Source: Lysobacter sp. CFH 32150
GTDB lineage: Bacteria; Pseudomonadota; Gammaproteobacteria; Xanthomonadales; Xanthomonadaceae
Assembly: GCF_022758295.1 (NCBI RefSeq)
Contig: NZ_JALDWJ010000009.1
Location: forward strand, 1 to 64,000
Direction of reading: 5' to 3'
Length of the DNA stretch: 64,000 nt
Each line of letters starts with the position of its first letter. The first letter of the stretch is position 1. The notes under the pieces are model-generated. The model made no database searches. It was not told where the DNA came from and saw only the letters and a list, made by a program, of their open reading frames with translations. Position numbers and translations under genes: made by a program. Below, piece by piece: positions 53,707 to 61,770 of this stretch.

Positions 53707-53817
53707 GCTGGTGTCCTCGTTGAAGATTCGACCCCAACCTATCAACGCCTGCGGCGTGCGACTTGATCGATCGTCCAGTAATGCCGGGAGCTCATGGGGC
53801 CTTTCATTACGGCGACT

Positions 53818-54246
53818 CTACGCCGGCGGATGCTTCGCCACCCCGATGCCATGTGCATACACGAGCTTTCCACCAAACCAGCCTGCAATGCCCAGGCACA
53901 CGAAACCGGCAAGACTCAATCCGATGTCGACTGCATCAGGCCGGGTCAGGGTGGTGCCCTGCAGGCGCAGGAACAGGCTCGCTGCATAAAAACTCCAAGC
54001 GGTCATGACCAGGATCATGTGCCGGTTGAGGTCGCGAGTTGCAGGGTGTTCGGCATCGACTTTCAACAGTTCGATGAAGCCGGTCGCCATCGCGGCGATC
54101 GCGGTCACGACGCCCACGGCGAGCAGCACGCCCGCCAGCATCCACGCCGTTTTGCCCCACAGCAGGCTGGCCAGGTCGGCCATCGTGGCCAGCGACCAGC
54201 ATGCAATCGGGAAGTGGACCAGCGCTGGATGCAGCGGGTGCTTCAT
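53818..54246 (-). CDS. DUF2231-type small inner membrane protein
   Basis: 142 residues, four hydrophobic segments. The N-terminal MKHPLHPALVHFPIACWSLATMADL carries the conserved His/Pro pattern of DUF2231 (possible heme or metal contacts). Start at ATG 54246 with family N-terminus. Lies 10 bp after the preceding gene, same strand, apparently in an operon headed by the ECF sigma factor. Confidence 0.8.
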   Translation of the reverse strand: MKHPLHPALVHFPIACWSLATMADLASLLWGKTAWMLAGVLLAVGVVTAIAAMATGFIELLKVDAEHPATRDLNRHMILVMTAWSFYAASLFLRLQGTTLTRPDAVDIGLSLAGFVCLGIAGWFGGKLVYAHGIGVAKHPPA

Positions 54247-54256
54247 GCGATGCGCC

Positions 54257-54598
54257 CTAGGCCAGCACGGCACTCAACAAGGTGAGGAAGCCGGTGACCG
54301 CGACGCCGGCATGGATGAACACAACGGCCTTCGGTGCGATGCGTCCGCGCAGGTGCAGCGACGCGAGGTAAAACCCACCCAGTGCCGCCACAACCAGCAG
54401 GCCCAGTGCAGCAGTGACGCGGCCGGCGGCTGCGCCCTGCAGCACGATGTAAACCAGCATGACCAGGCCGGTTGCGCCCAGCAACGCGTGCCCGATCGAG
54501 AGTGCCCATGGGGCCAATTTACCCCTGAGTACATGGGAGGCAAGCAGCATTCCGCCGACGGCGGCAATTGCAAACACCACAAGCGCATAAGTCAGCAT
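54257..54598 (-). CDS. Small four-helix membrane protein, unknown function
   Basis: 113 residues, almost entirely hydrophobic, with four predicted membrane helices in two similar halves (LASHVLRGKLAPWALSIGHA and LASLHLRGRIAPKAVVFIHA), indicating an internal duplication. Ribosome site GAGGG. Sits between the sigma factor and the DUF2231 gene. No catalytic motif; the repeated His in each half might bind heme or a metal. Confidence 0.75.
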   Translation of the reverse strand: MLTYALVVFAIAAVGGMLLASHVLRGKLAPWALSIGHALLGATGLVMLVYIVLQGAAAGRVTAALGLLVVAALGGFYLASLHLRGRIAPKAVVFIHAGVAVTGFLTLLSAVLA

Positions 54599-54650
54599 GT
54601 CGAATCCCTCTTGGTTGGCGCATCGAGTGGAGCGGAACCAGGCATCGCAC

Positions 54651-55373
54651 TCACGACGAGTGGATATCCTGTGCGGCAAGAACGGGGTCCAGCCGCTTCA
54701 GCACGGCGTCGGTCATGCGATCGCAGCGCGATCCGAGGAAAGGGAATGCCTCCGTCAGCGTCGACGCGAGGGTGTCCTGCAACGCCGTGCGCAACAGCCG
54801 GCGCGCGCGGTGCAGGCGGGTCTTGACCGTTTCCGGACGCAGGTCGAGGCCGGATGCGGTTTCCTCGACCGTGCACTCTTCGATCTCGCGCATGACGAAG
54901 ACGATCCGGAAGGGCTCAGGCAGATCGTCGATGGCGTGTTCGACGAGTTTGCGGATCTGCTCCCGCGCAGCCGCCGCGGCCGGATCCTCGCTGCCGAACT
55001 TCGACGGGAATGGCACGATCCGGCCGCCATCGGATTGCGCCACGTCGATCTGCTCGATGCCCACGCTCGGGCGGCGTTGCCGCAGCCGCCCGCAGGCCTC
55101 GTTGAGGACGATCCGCGTCATCCAGGTGAGCAACGTCGCCTCGCCGCGGAACGTCGCGAGTTTTTCGAACGCGTGCACGTACGCCTCCTGCACCACGTCT
55201 TCGGCTTCGGCATCGTCATTGACCACGCCGCGCGCAACGCGGAACAGGCGCTGGTTGCAGCGCTGCATGATGTGGCGGAACGCCTCGCGGTGACCGCCTT
55301 GCGCCAAGGCAACCAGTGCCATGTCCTCGAGCGAGGCATAGTCGATCGCTAGCGCGTTGTCCGGCATGGCCAT
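54651..55373 (-). CDS. RNA polymerase sigma factor, ECF type
   Basis: 240 residues. Sigma-70 region 2 (about 25-95: HIMQRCNQRLFRVARGVV, DAEAEDVVQEAYVHAFEKL, TLLTWMTRIVLNEA) and region 4 (about 150-205: LPEPFRIVFVMREIEECTVEETASGL, then VKTRLHRARRLLR). The extra C-terminal 35 residues end in an Asp/Arg-rich stretch. Ribosome site AAGGGA seven bases before ATG 55373; a second ATG two codons on is possible. No anti-sigma factor is recognisable nearby; the two membrane proteins downstream are the only operon partners. Confidence 0.9.
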   Translation of the reverse strand: MAMPDNALAIDYASLEDMALVALAQGGHREAFRHIMQRCNQRLFRVARGVVNDDAEAEDVVQEAYVHAFEKLATFRGEATLLTWMTRIVLNEACGRLRQRRPSVGIEQIDVAQSDGGRIVPFPSKFGSEDPAAAAAREQIRKLVEHAIDDLPEPFRIVFVMREIEECTVEETASGLDLRPETVKTRLHRARRLLRTALQDTLASTLTEAFPFLGSRCDRMTDAVLKRLDPVLAAQDIHSS

Positions 55374-55565
55374 GGTGTTTTCCCTTCTATCACTGATCGG
55401 ATGCGCCAGTGCGCATGAGGTTCCCGGAACCCGTGGTGCGCCAGCGGCATGTCCGCCCCCGACCGTAAACGGCGTTTACCCCGTTGCATGCCGGTCACAG
55501 CCGATCGGGTCGCCCATAGGCTCGCGATCCGCATTCGGTCGGCAGGTGCACAGGGAGGTCGCGCC
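55374..55565. other. Divergent intergenic region before the trypsin-like gene
   Basis: 192 bp between the leftward sigma factor and the rightward protease. Contains the sigma factor's ribosome site and promoter and the promoter of the protease operon. A possible upstream start for the protease frame (55449) has no ribosome site. I see no inverted repeat. Confidence 0.4.
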
Positions 55566-56576
55566 ATGGGAAGCCGCTTCAAAGGCTGGTCCGCTGACGA
55601 ACTGCATGACGATTACCGGGCGGGGAAGGGCGAGGCCGTGCGCCTGCTGCTGCGCGGAGCGCCGAAGCGTGGAGCCGTCCGTGCGCGCTATGTCGCCTCG
55701 CCGCGCCAGGACACGAACATCGTCGGCGTCGGCATTGGCCGCCGGTATTGCGATAACAAGGGCAGCAGCGAACATGCGGTACGCGTCTACGTGCGCCGCA
55801 AATTGCCGAAGTCGCAGGTGGGGAAGCACAAGATCCCCGAGCATTTCGATGGCATCCGCACCGATGTGATCGAAACGGGGGCTTTCCGCGCACTGGGCAA
55901 AGGGATCAAGGCGGCCCAGGCGCGGACTCGCCCGCTTCGCAGCGGCCTGTCCATCGGGTTCGCCAGTGCAGAAGATTTCGTGGTTGGCACGATCGCCGCG
56001 ATCGTGCTGCGCGGTGCCGACCGCTTCGTCCTCGGCAACAACCACGTGCTTGCCTTCGAAAACAGCTTGCCTCCGGGCACTCCCATCCTGCAACCGTCCA
56101 GGCTCGACAATGGACAGAACGGCACGGATCGGATCGGCGCGTTGACCGAGTTCGTTCGGCTGGAACCCTTCGGAAACAAAATGGATGCGGCCATCGCACG
56201 CATCGCCCCGCAGATCGCGGTGACCGCCGGCTTTGCCCACGGCCCGCGCCTGGCGTCCGGCCTGTCGCTGCCGGCCGTCACCGGGATGCGCATCACCAAG
56301 CTGGGGCGCACCACCGGGCGCACCGACGGCCGCATCGACGACATCAGCGTGGATGTGGCCGTCGACTTCGGGAGCGGACAGTTCGTGTTCGAGGATCAGC
56401 TCATGCTGCGTGCGAGCAGCGCTTCATTTTCGGACGACGGGGATTCGGGCGCGCTGGTGGTGGCGACAACGCAAAAGCGACCTGTGGGTTTGCTCTTTGC
56501 CGGTGCGGAGTCGCATGCGCTGGCCACGCCCATCGACCGTGTGCTGGCGGCTTTTGGCGTCACGATCCTTGCGTAG
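55566..56576 (+). CDS. Trypsin-like serine protease without signal peptide
   Basis: 336 residues. After about 40 residues an unusual beta-rich N-domain (NIVGVGIGRRYC, AVRVYVRRKLPKSQV, DGIRTDVIETG) precedes a chymotrypsin-fold peptidase with the triad His160 (LGNNHVLA), Asp207 (MDAAIARI) and Ser294 (DDGDSGALVV). No signal peptide or membrane helix, so cytoplasmic. This family of bacterial trypsin-like peptidases has been noted among effector-type proteins in conflict systems, but no role is proven. Ribosome site GGGAGG at 55553. A lipoprotein follows 40 bp later. Confidence 0.8.
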   Translation: MGSRFKGWSADELHDDYRAGKGEAVRLLLRGAPKRGAVRARYVASPRQDTNIVGVGIGRRYCDNKGSSEHAVRVYVRRKLPKSQVGKHKIPEHFDGIRTDVIETGAFRALGKGIKAAQARTRPLRSGLSIGFASAEDFVVGTIAAIVLRGADRFVLGNNHVLAFENSLPPGTPILQPSRLDNGQNGTDRIGALTEFVRLEPFGNKMDAAIARIAPQIAVTAGFAHGPRLASGLSLPAVTGMRITKLGRTTGRTDGRIDDISVDVAVDFGSGQFVFEDQLMLRASSASFSDDGDSGALVVATTQKRPVGLLFAGAESHALATPIDRVLAAFGVTILA

Positions 56577-56616
56577 GGATCGTGGTCACTGCAACAAACC
56601 AACAGGAGCAGGTGTC

Positions 56617-57663
56617 ATGTCCGAGTTTGTGCGAACCACCTTGGCGGCAGTCCTGCTGGCAATCCTTGCGGCCTGCGCCACCCGCGGTACGCGCGACGTT
56701 GCGCCCGAAGGCGTCGCACCCGAAGGCGCCGTCCTCGAAGAGGAACAGACGCTGCGATCCGATGGCGCTGTCGTCACCAAGCGCGAGACGACCCTGCGCC
56801 TCCGGCCAGCGCCAGGCGCATGGACGCTTGCGCGCCTGCCTGCCGGGACACGCCTGAAATGGGTTGGCGGCGAAACGGCGCACGCATTCTCCCTGGTGGT
56901 GCAACTCGACAAGGGGCCTTCCGGCTGGGTGCGCAGTTCCGATCTGGAGGTCGTGCAACCACCCGTGCTGGCGGGATTCGAATCGGAGGCGGCATGCGCG
57001 ACCGATCTCTCGACCTGTCCGACCCGGGGCTGCGCGGTCAACAACACGCCCGCAGCGATCTTCAACAAGATGAAGCGGCACGTGCCGACTGGTGATCCGG
57101 TCGTAACACTCGGCTTCGACGATTTTGCGTTCCTGCAGCAGCAGGCCGATGTCCTCGTCGGCCAGCGCAAGGATCTCGACGCGGACGAACGCGCCAAGCT
57201 GACGGATCTCGATGTGATCGAAGGCAAGGTCTCCGAGGGCGACAAGATCAAGCTGATCGCCTACCTGACCCAGGATTCCAGCGGACCGCACGCCAACAGT
57301 GGCGGCGAATCGGTCAACTGCAAGCTCAAGGGATCGGCGTTCAACGATTTCCACATCCCGGTGTCCGAAGACGCGGCGTATTCCGAATTCGATGCGATCG
57401 TGATCGAGATGATCCCGCAGCGCCGGCCCGCGACCTGGACCACCGCCGAGCTGCGGAAGGTGCAACGGGAAGGATGGGCGGTGTGGATCGAAGGCGGCTT
57501 GTTCTACGACAACACCCACGTCGTCAACAACGATCCCGACCACCCGCTCCACGGACAACCCAAGCGGTTCTCGCTATGGGAAATCCACCCGGTCACCAAG
57601 TTCCTGGTTTGCCGCCAGGAGGAGTGCGATACGTCCGACGAATCGCAGTGGTCGCCGCTGTAG
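56617..57663 (+). CDS. Lipoprotein with SH3-like domain, unknown function
   Basis: 348 residues. Lipobox ILAAC (Cys20); ribosome site AGGAGCAGG. Residues about 45-110 look like a bacterial SH3 (ETTLRLRPAPGAWTLARLPAGTRLKWVGG, WVRSSDLEVV). The rest (about 120-345) contains Cys pairs and a C-terminal beta-rich block with VEMIPQRRPATWTTAELRK, EGGLFYDNTHVV and RFSLWEIHPVTKFLVC, similar to uncharacterised domains that end in WEIHPV. Outer-membrane-anchored, likely peptidoglycan-associated. Co-directional with the protease; convergent with the MalT-like gene, whose stop is 5 bp away. Confidence 0.76.
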   Translation: MSEFVRTTLAAVLLAILAACATRGTRDVAPEGVAPEGAVLEEEQTLRSDGAVVTKRETTLRLRPAPGAWTLARLPAGTRLKWVGGETAHAFSLVVQLDKGPSGWVRSSDLEVVQPPVLAGFESEAACATDLSTCPTRGCAVNNTPAAIFNKMKRHVPTGDPVVTLGFDDFAFLQQQADVLVGQRKDLDADERAKLTDLDVIEGKVSEGDKIKLIAYLTQDSSGPHANSGGESVNCKLKGSAFNDFHIPVSEDAAYSEFDAIVIEMIPQRRPATWTTAELRKVQREGWAVWIEGGLFYDNTHVVNNDPDHPLHGQPKRFSLWEIHPVTKFLVCRQEECDTSDESQWSPL

Positions 57664-57668
57664 TGCTC

Positions 57669-60350
57669 CTAGTGGACCAGCAATCCCAGGAGCCGGGCGC
57701 GATCTACGGCATGTTTCCGGGTGCCTGCAGCGAGTTTGAGAAACAGGTTCTTGATGTGCCACTTCACCGTTTCGTCGCTGATCTCCATCGCGCGTGCGAT
57801 CAGCTTGTTCGACATGCCCTTGTCGAGCAGGATGAGGACTTCGGTTTCCTTGGTCGTCAGCAGGCCACTGCGGGAAGCGGCCGCTCTTTCGGGTAGCGCC
57901 GAATAGGGTTGCTGGCCTGGCTCGGTTTCGGTTCGCCGTGCCTTCGCATCCGCTGGCGCAGCATGCAACGCGGCGCCCATCTGCACGGCCAGCGGATGGG
58001 TATCGGCGAGCAGGCGGTCGCACCCGCGGATGGCGGCGAGGCCCACCGCCTCGGCCAGCAGCGGCATCGCGTTGTCGGCGTGGCGCCGCTGCACAACCAC
58101 CGCGCGCAAAACCCGGATCGTCAGGGCATCGCGACCCCGGTGCAGCTGGTTCGCCAGCGCGTCCGCCGCTTCCAGTTGCCGATCGCATTCGTCCAGATCG
58201 TTCCGTGCGAGTGCGGCGTAGGTCGTGGCGATCGCGCGCGTCAGTTTGTAGAGCGATTGGAACGAGGAAAACGATGTCTGGCCAAACACGTCTTCGAGTT
58301 CCGCCATCGCCTGGAGCAGGGACTCCACGGTCTCGGAACGGCCGCGTAGTGAATGCAGGCGGATCCGTTCGGCGAAACCATGCAGCATCAATCGCGGCAG
58401 CTGTCTTCGTTCGCCGAGTTCGCCGAGGCTTTCGAGGATGTTCAAGGCGCGCCGCTCGTCGCCCTGGCTGAGAGCGACATAGGCGAGCGTGCGGTAGGCA
58501 AGCAGGATGACGTCGGGAGCACCGTGCCGCTCGATGACATCAAGACGATGTGCGAGCAGGGCTTGTGCCGCCGTTGGCTGGTCGCGCTCGAGCAGAGCCG
58601 CGGCGACCATCGCGGCATACATGCTGGCGACCATGCTGCGACGGCCCGCGATCCGTTCGGCGCTGACCAGCGCCGGCCACAGCGCTGCTTCGGCACGGGA
58701 TGCTTCTCCGTCCCAGAGATGGCTGAGTCCCACGATCATGAGCCGGTGTGCGATGGGCAGTCGCAACGAATCATTGTCCACGTTCGCAGGCACTTGGCCG
58801 ATCAGCTGCCGTACGCGTTGCGTTTCGCCAGCATGCAAGGCCATGAACGCAACGCCGTTCGCATAGGCCAAGGCCTGGATCGGATCCTCGATCGATGCCG
58901 ACGGTTCCGGCCTGTAGGCGAGCCAGTCCGCGAGGATGGCCGGCATCAGCCCTAGTCGATCGCCGTAGGCGGCGGCACTGAACGCTGCTCGCGCGGCCAC
59001 GAACCGCCGTTGTGGATTCGTCGCCGGATCGAGCAGGATCGCCTGCGAAATTTCCAAGGCCTCGGCGTTGCGCTCGCCGATCGCCATGATCCAGGCACCG
59101 ACCAGGCGCAGGTCGACATCCGCCGCCACGACTTCGGGCGGGATGCGATCCAGCCATTCGCGCGCTTCCAGCAACTTGCCCTGGAGGGTCAACGTCCATA
59201 GCGCCCGCTCGGCGTAAGCGTGGGCAAGCGATTCATTACCCGACGCCAGGGCGTGGCAGGCCGCTTCGTGGAAACGTTGACGTTCGGCGAACCAGTGCGA
59301 TGCGCGAGCATGGAGTTCCTGTTGCTCGGCCATCGGCAGCTGTTCGAAGCGGCTCAGCAGGAAGTCGCGCACGAGTGGATGCAGGCGCACCCAATCCTGC
59401 AACCCCGCCACGCTCAGGATCGGCGTTTCCACCATCAATCTGGCGATGTATTGGCCTGCGGATGCATGGCCGGTGACCGCTTCGCACAAGTCGGCAGCCA
59501 GATGATCAAGGATGGCAACGCGGATCAGGAAATCGGTCATCGGCGCCGGCAGGCGGGTCAGCAACGATTCGAAGAAATAGCGTTCGATATCGCCACGTCG
59601 CGCCGAGAGTGAATCGATCGCGACTGCCAGGTCCGGTTCGCGTTCGATCGTGGCCGCCACCAGTTGCAGGCCGAGTGGCCAGCCCCCCGTGAGTTCGTGC
59701 AGTCGGGTGCATTGATCGAGGTTCAGGCGTTGCCCGAAGTGCTTCCCGAGCACCGCCGTCGACTCGTCGAGTTGCAGATGCAGGTCATCCGGACCGATGG
59801 TCGCGAAATTTCCCTTCGCGGCCAGCTCCCAGGTCTGCAGGGGCAGCGGCACCCGCGAACTCACCACGACGTGCAGGTTCGGCGGCGCGTTGTGCAGCAG
59901 GTACTGGAGCGAAGTTCGTACGGTCGCATCCGGCAATCGCTCGGCGTCATCGATCATCAGCACTGTCTCCGTGCCGAGAAAAGCGATCTCGGCCAGCAGT
60001 CCGGTCAGTGCGTCGATATCGTGATCGCTCTCCGCCGCGTATTGCGCCATCAGCGCGTCGAACGCGGGACGACCACTCGCGGAGCTCACCGCAGACAGCA
60101 GCGCCAGGGTGAACCGGGTTGGATCGTCCTGGGCATCGACACCGAGCCACGCGACCAGCGCGCCCTGTTTCAGCCAGTTGCGACGCCACTGTGCCAACAA
60201 GGTCGTCTTGCCGAAGCCTGCGGGTGCGATGACGACGATGGTTGTCCGCTCGCGGACATTGGCCCAGATCCGCTGCAGTGGTTCGCGCTCGAGCGCAGTG
60301 CGGGGTATGCGTGGCGGCGTGGTCTTGAGGATGAACTCTGGCGCGGACAT
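57669..60350 (-). CDS. LuxR-family ATP-dependent regulator (MalT-like)
   Basis: 893 residues, STAND-type. N-terminal NB-ARC-like ATPase with P-loop VVIAPAGFGKTTLL (about 39-52), Walker B ETVLMIDDAERL and sensor region, then a long helical repeat scaffold (about 330-800) and a C-terminal LuxR helix-turn-helix (about 825-885: LLTTKETEVLILLDKGMSNKLIARAMEISDETVKWHIKNL). MalT-type regulators multimerise on ATP and inducer to activate transcription. Large and alone on its strand; its nearest possible targets are the protease-lipoprotein operon it faces. Confidence 0.9.
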   Translation of the reverse strand: MSAPEFILKTTPPRIPRTALEREPLQRIWANVRERTTIVVIAPAGFGKTTLLAQWRRNWLKQGALVAWLGVDAQDDPTRFTLALLSAVSSASGRPAFDALMAQYAAESDHDIDALTGLLAEIAFLGTETVLMIDDAERLPDATVRTSLQYLLHNAPPNLHVVVSSRVPLPLQTWELAAKGNFATIGPDDLHLQLDESTAVLGKHFGQRLNLDQCTRLHELTGGWPLGLQLVAATIEREPDLAVAIDSLSARRGDIERYFFESLLTRLPAPMTDFLIRVAILDHLAADLCEAVTGHASAGQYIARLMVETPILSVAGLQDWVRLHPLVRDFLLSRFEQLPMAEQQELHARASHWFAERQRFHEAACHALASGNESLAHAYAERALWTLTLQGKLLEAREWLDRIPPEVVAADVDLRLVGAWIMAIGERNAEALEISQAILLDPATNPQRRFVAARAAFSAAAYGDRLGLMPAILADWLAYRPEPSASIEDPIQALAYANGVAFMALHAGETQRVRQLIGQVPANVDNDSLRLPIAHRLMIVGLSHLWDGEASRAEAALWPALVSAERIAGRRSMVASMYAAMVAAALLERDQPTAAQALLAHRLDVIERHGAPDVILLAYRTLAYVALSQGDERRALNILESLGELGERRQLPRLMLHGFAERIRLHSLRGRSETVESLLQAMAELEDVFGQTSFSSFQSLYKLTRAIATTYAALARNDLDECDRQLEAADALANQLHRGRDALTIRVLRAVVVQRRHADNAMPLLAEAVGLAAIRGCDRLLADTHPLAVQMGAALHAAPADAKARRTETEPGQQPYSALPERAAASRSGLLTTKETEVLILLDKGMSNKLIARAMEISDETVKWHIKNLFLKLAAGTRKHAVDRARLLGLLVH

Positions 60351-60762
60351 GTTCTCGTTTCAACCGACGCGCAAGGGAACCCTCCGCTAGTTGTCCCATA
60401 GCGTAGCCCAATATCGACGGCCCGCAGGCCGCGCCGGCGGGTCCGTCAGTGGCCGGGAACCGGACCCGATGACCGGTGGATGTGGACGAAGCACTCCGCC
60501 CCCCCAAGGCGGGGGGGAGGCTGCGCGGCCCAGATCCAAGAGTATCGGCAGCGCGTTAGCCGGAGCTCCAAGCGGCGAGGACAGCACGCGCGGCGTCGGC
60601 TATGGCATGGGCTGGTAATTAGGGGGCCAGCTACAGCCTTATTCCGCCGCGGATCTCCCCGAGAGTCCGCGGCGTTCCTTTTACTGTGTTGGATAGTGTC
60701 TTGCAGGGGCGTCGCTGGAACAACGCCCCGATCACGGGGCATTGCGGCGGCGAGCGCAGTCG
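60351..60762. other. 412-bp gap without a gene; possible small RNA
   Basis: The longest gene-free stretch. It contains the MalT-like promoter on the left, a hairpin CCCCCCC-AAGGC-GGGGGGG at 60499-60517, and a terminator-like hairpin near its right end, while the only nearby genes read leftwards. A 75-codon rightward frame (60391-60618) has no ribosome site and low coding quality. A small rightward transcript is possible. Confidence 0.4.
60645..60682 (+). terminator. Orphan terminator-like hairpin
   Basis: Perfect 9-bp stem CGCCGCGGA / TCCGCGGCG with a CTC...GAG-closed loop, followed by TTCCTTTTAC on the + strand only. No rightward gene precedes it. Confidence 0.55.
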
Positions 60763-61575
60763 CTACTCCCGCGCTCCCATCAGCCGCCGATACTGCGACA
60801 TGTGGCGGATGGCCTGCTTCGGTTGATCCAGTTCTTCGTACAGCAGCGCGAGGTTGTAGTGGCAATCCGCAAGCTGCGGGTCGAGGCGTAGCGCCGCTTC
60901 GTACGCCTGCATGGCCTCCGGCTTGCGGTCCGCGTCGTCGAGCAGCACGCCGAGGTTGAAGAAGAGCAGGGGATCGTCGTTGCGAATCGCGATCGCGTCG
61001 CGATAGACCTGTTCGGATTCGTCGAAGCGATGCAGTTCGTGCAGGAGTCGTCCGAGATTGATGCGCGCATCCAGCCGCGACGGATCGGCGGCGATGGCGC
61101 GCTCATAGGCGCGTCGCGCCGCGTCGGTGTCCGAGCTTTCCAGCTCGATGCCTTGCAGGGTCCATGTGCCTGTTTCGACCGGCACCTGCGCCTGCTCGAT
61201 GACACGCAGGGAACCCGTGGCGGGATCGCCTTCGAACGCGAGCACGTATTGCCCGGATTCGGCATGCCAGCGGTTGCCGCCTTCGCGCACCACGACGTGA
61301 TCGGCAATCGCGCTGATGCTCAGTCCCGAGAGCGGCATCGTTTCAGGCAAACGGCTGCGCAGTTCCTTGAGCGATTTGACGATGCGGCGGTGCGGGATGT
61401 TCGCGGTTGCCAGGGACTGTGCCGTGCGCAGCACGATCAGGTCCTGGAACGAGAACAGCCACGCGTTGCGCGGGCCGCGCGCCGGCGTGACGAAACCCGC
61501 GGTGATCAGTGCGCGGATCGTGCTGCGGGGCAGGCGGAGCAGCTTTTCGACGTCGCGCACGCCGTAAGAATGCAT
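60763..61575 (-). CDS. MerR-like DNA-binding protein with TPR domain
   Basis: 270 residues. N-terminal MerR-type winged helix (about 1-72: YGVRDVEKLLRLPRSTIRALITAGFVTPARGPRNAW, FSFQDLIVLRTAQSL), a connecting beta part, and three to four TPR repeats (about 140-265: AARRAYERAIAADPSRLDAR, LLFFNLGVLLDDADRKPEA). Such proteins often lie next to ku/ligD in xanthomonads, so it may regulate or assist end joining; this is inference from position. Start ATG 61575 lies 3 bp outside the long inverted repeat. Confidence 0.82.
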   Translation of the reverse strand: MHSYGVRDVEKLLRLPRSTIRALITAGFVTPARGPRNAWLFSFQDLIVLRTAQSLATANIPHRRIVKSLKELRSRLPETMPLSGLSISAIADHVVVREGGNRWHAESGQYVLAFEGDPATGSLRVIEQAQVPVETGTWTLQGIELESSDTDAARRAYERAIAADPSRLDARINLGRLLHELHRFDESEQVYRDAIAIRNDDPLLFFNLGVLLDDADRKPEAMQAYEAALRLDPQLADCHYNLALLYEELDQPKQAIRHMSQYRRLMGARE

Positions 61576-61578
61576 GTC

Positions 61579-61770
61579 AGGGCCTGCCGATGCGCTTGCA
61601 ACAGATCACGCCGGGCATAAAGATGCCCGGCCCTCCGGGTTGCTCCTCAGTGGCTGCCCTGCGGTGCCGCGCGGCTTGGCCTTGCAGGCAGCAAGGCGCG
61701 GCGCCACGCAACACTACCTGACAGCCACTGAGAAGCAACGCGACCTGTTCCATGCGCATCGGCAGGCCCT
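61579..61770. repeat. Long inverted repeat between ku and the MerR/TPR gene
   Basis: Fills the whole 194-bp gap. Outer 17-bp arms AGGGCCTGCCGATGCGC (61579-61595) and GCGCATCGGCAGGCCCT (61754-61770) match perfectly; inner 18-bp arms (61639-61656, 61722-61739) match with one mismatch; a lesser GC-rich pair lies nearer the centre. The left arm carries an extra hairpin, CCGGGCAT-AAAG-ATGCCCGG (about 61611-61631), that the right arm lacks. The right end overlaps the ku stop codon. Confidence 0.85.

Noticed and set aside
60391-60618. Plus-strand frame of 75 codons in the gap before the MerR/TPR gene
   Set aside because: No ribosome site, runs through the C/G-tract hairpin, and has low coding character; kept only as a possible small RNA region.
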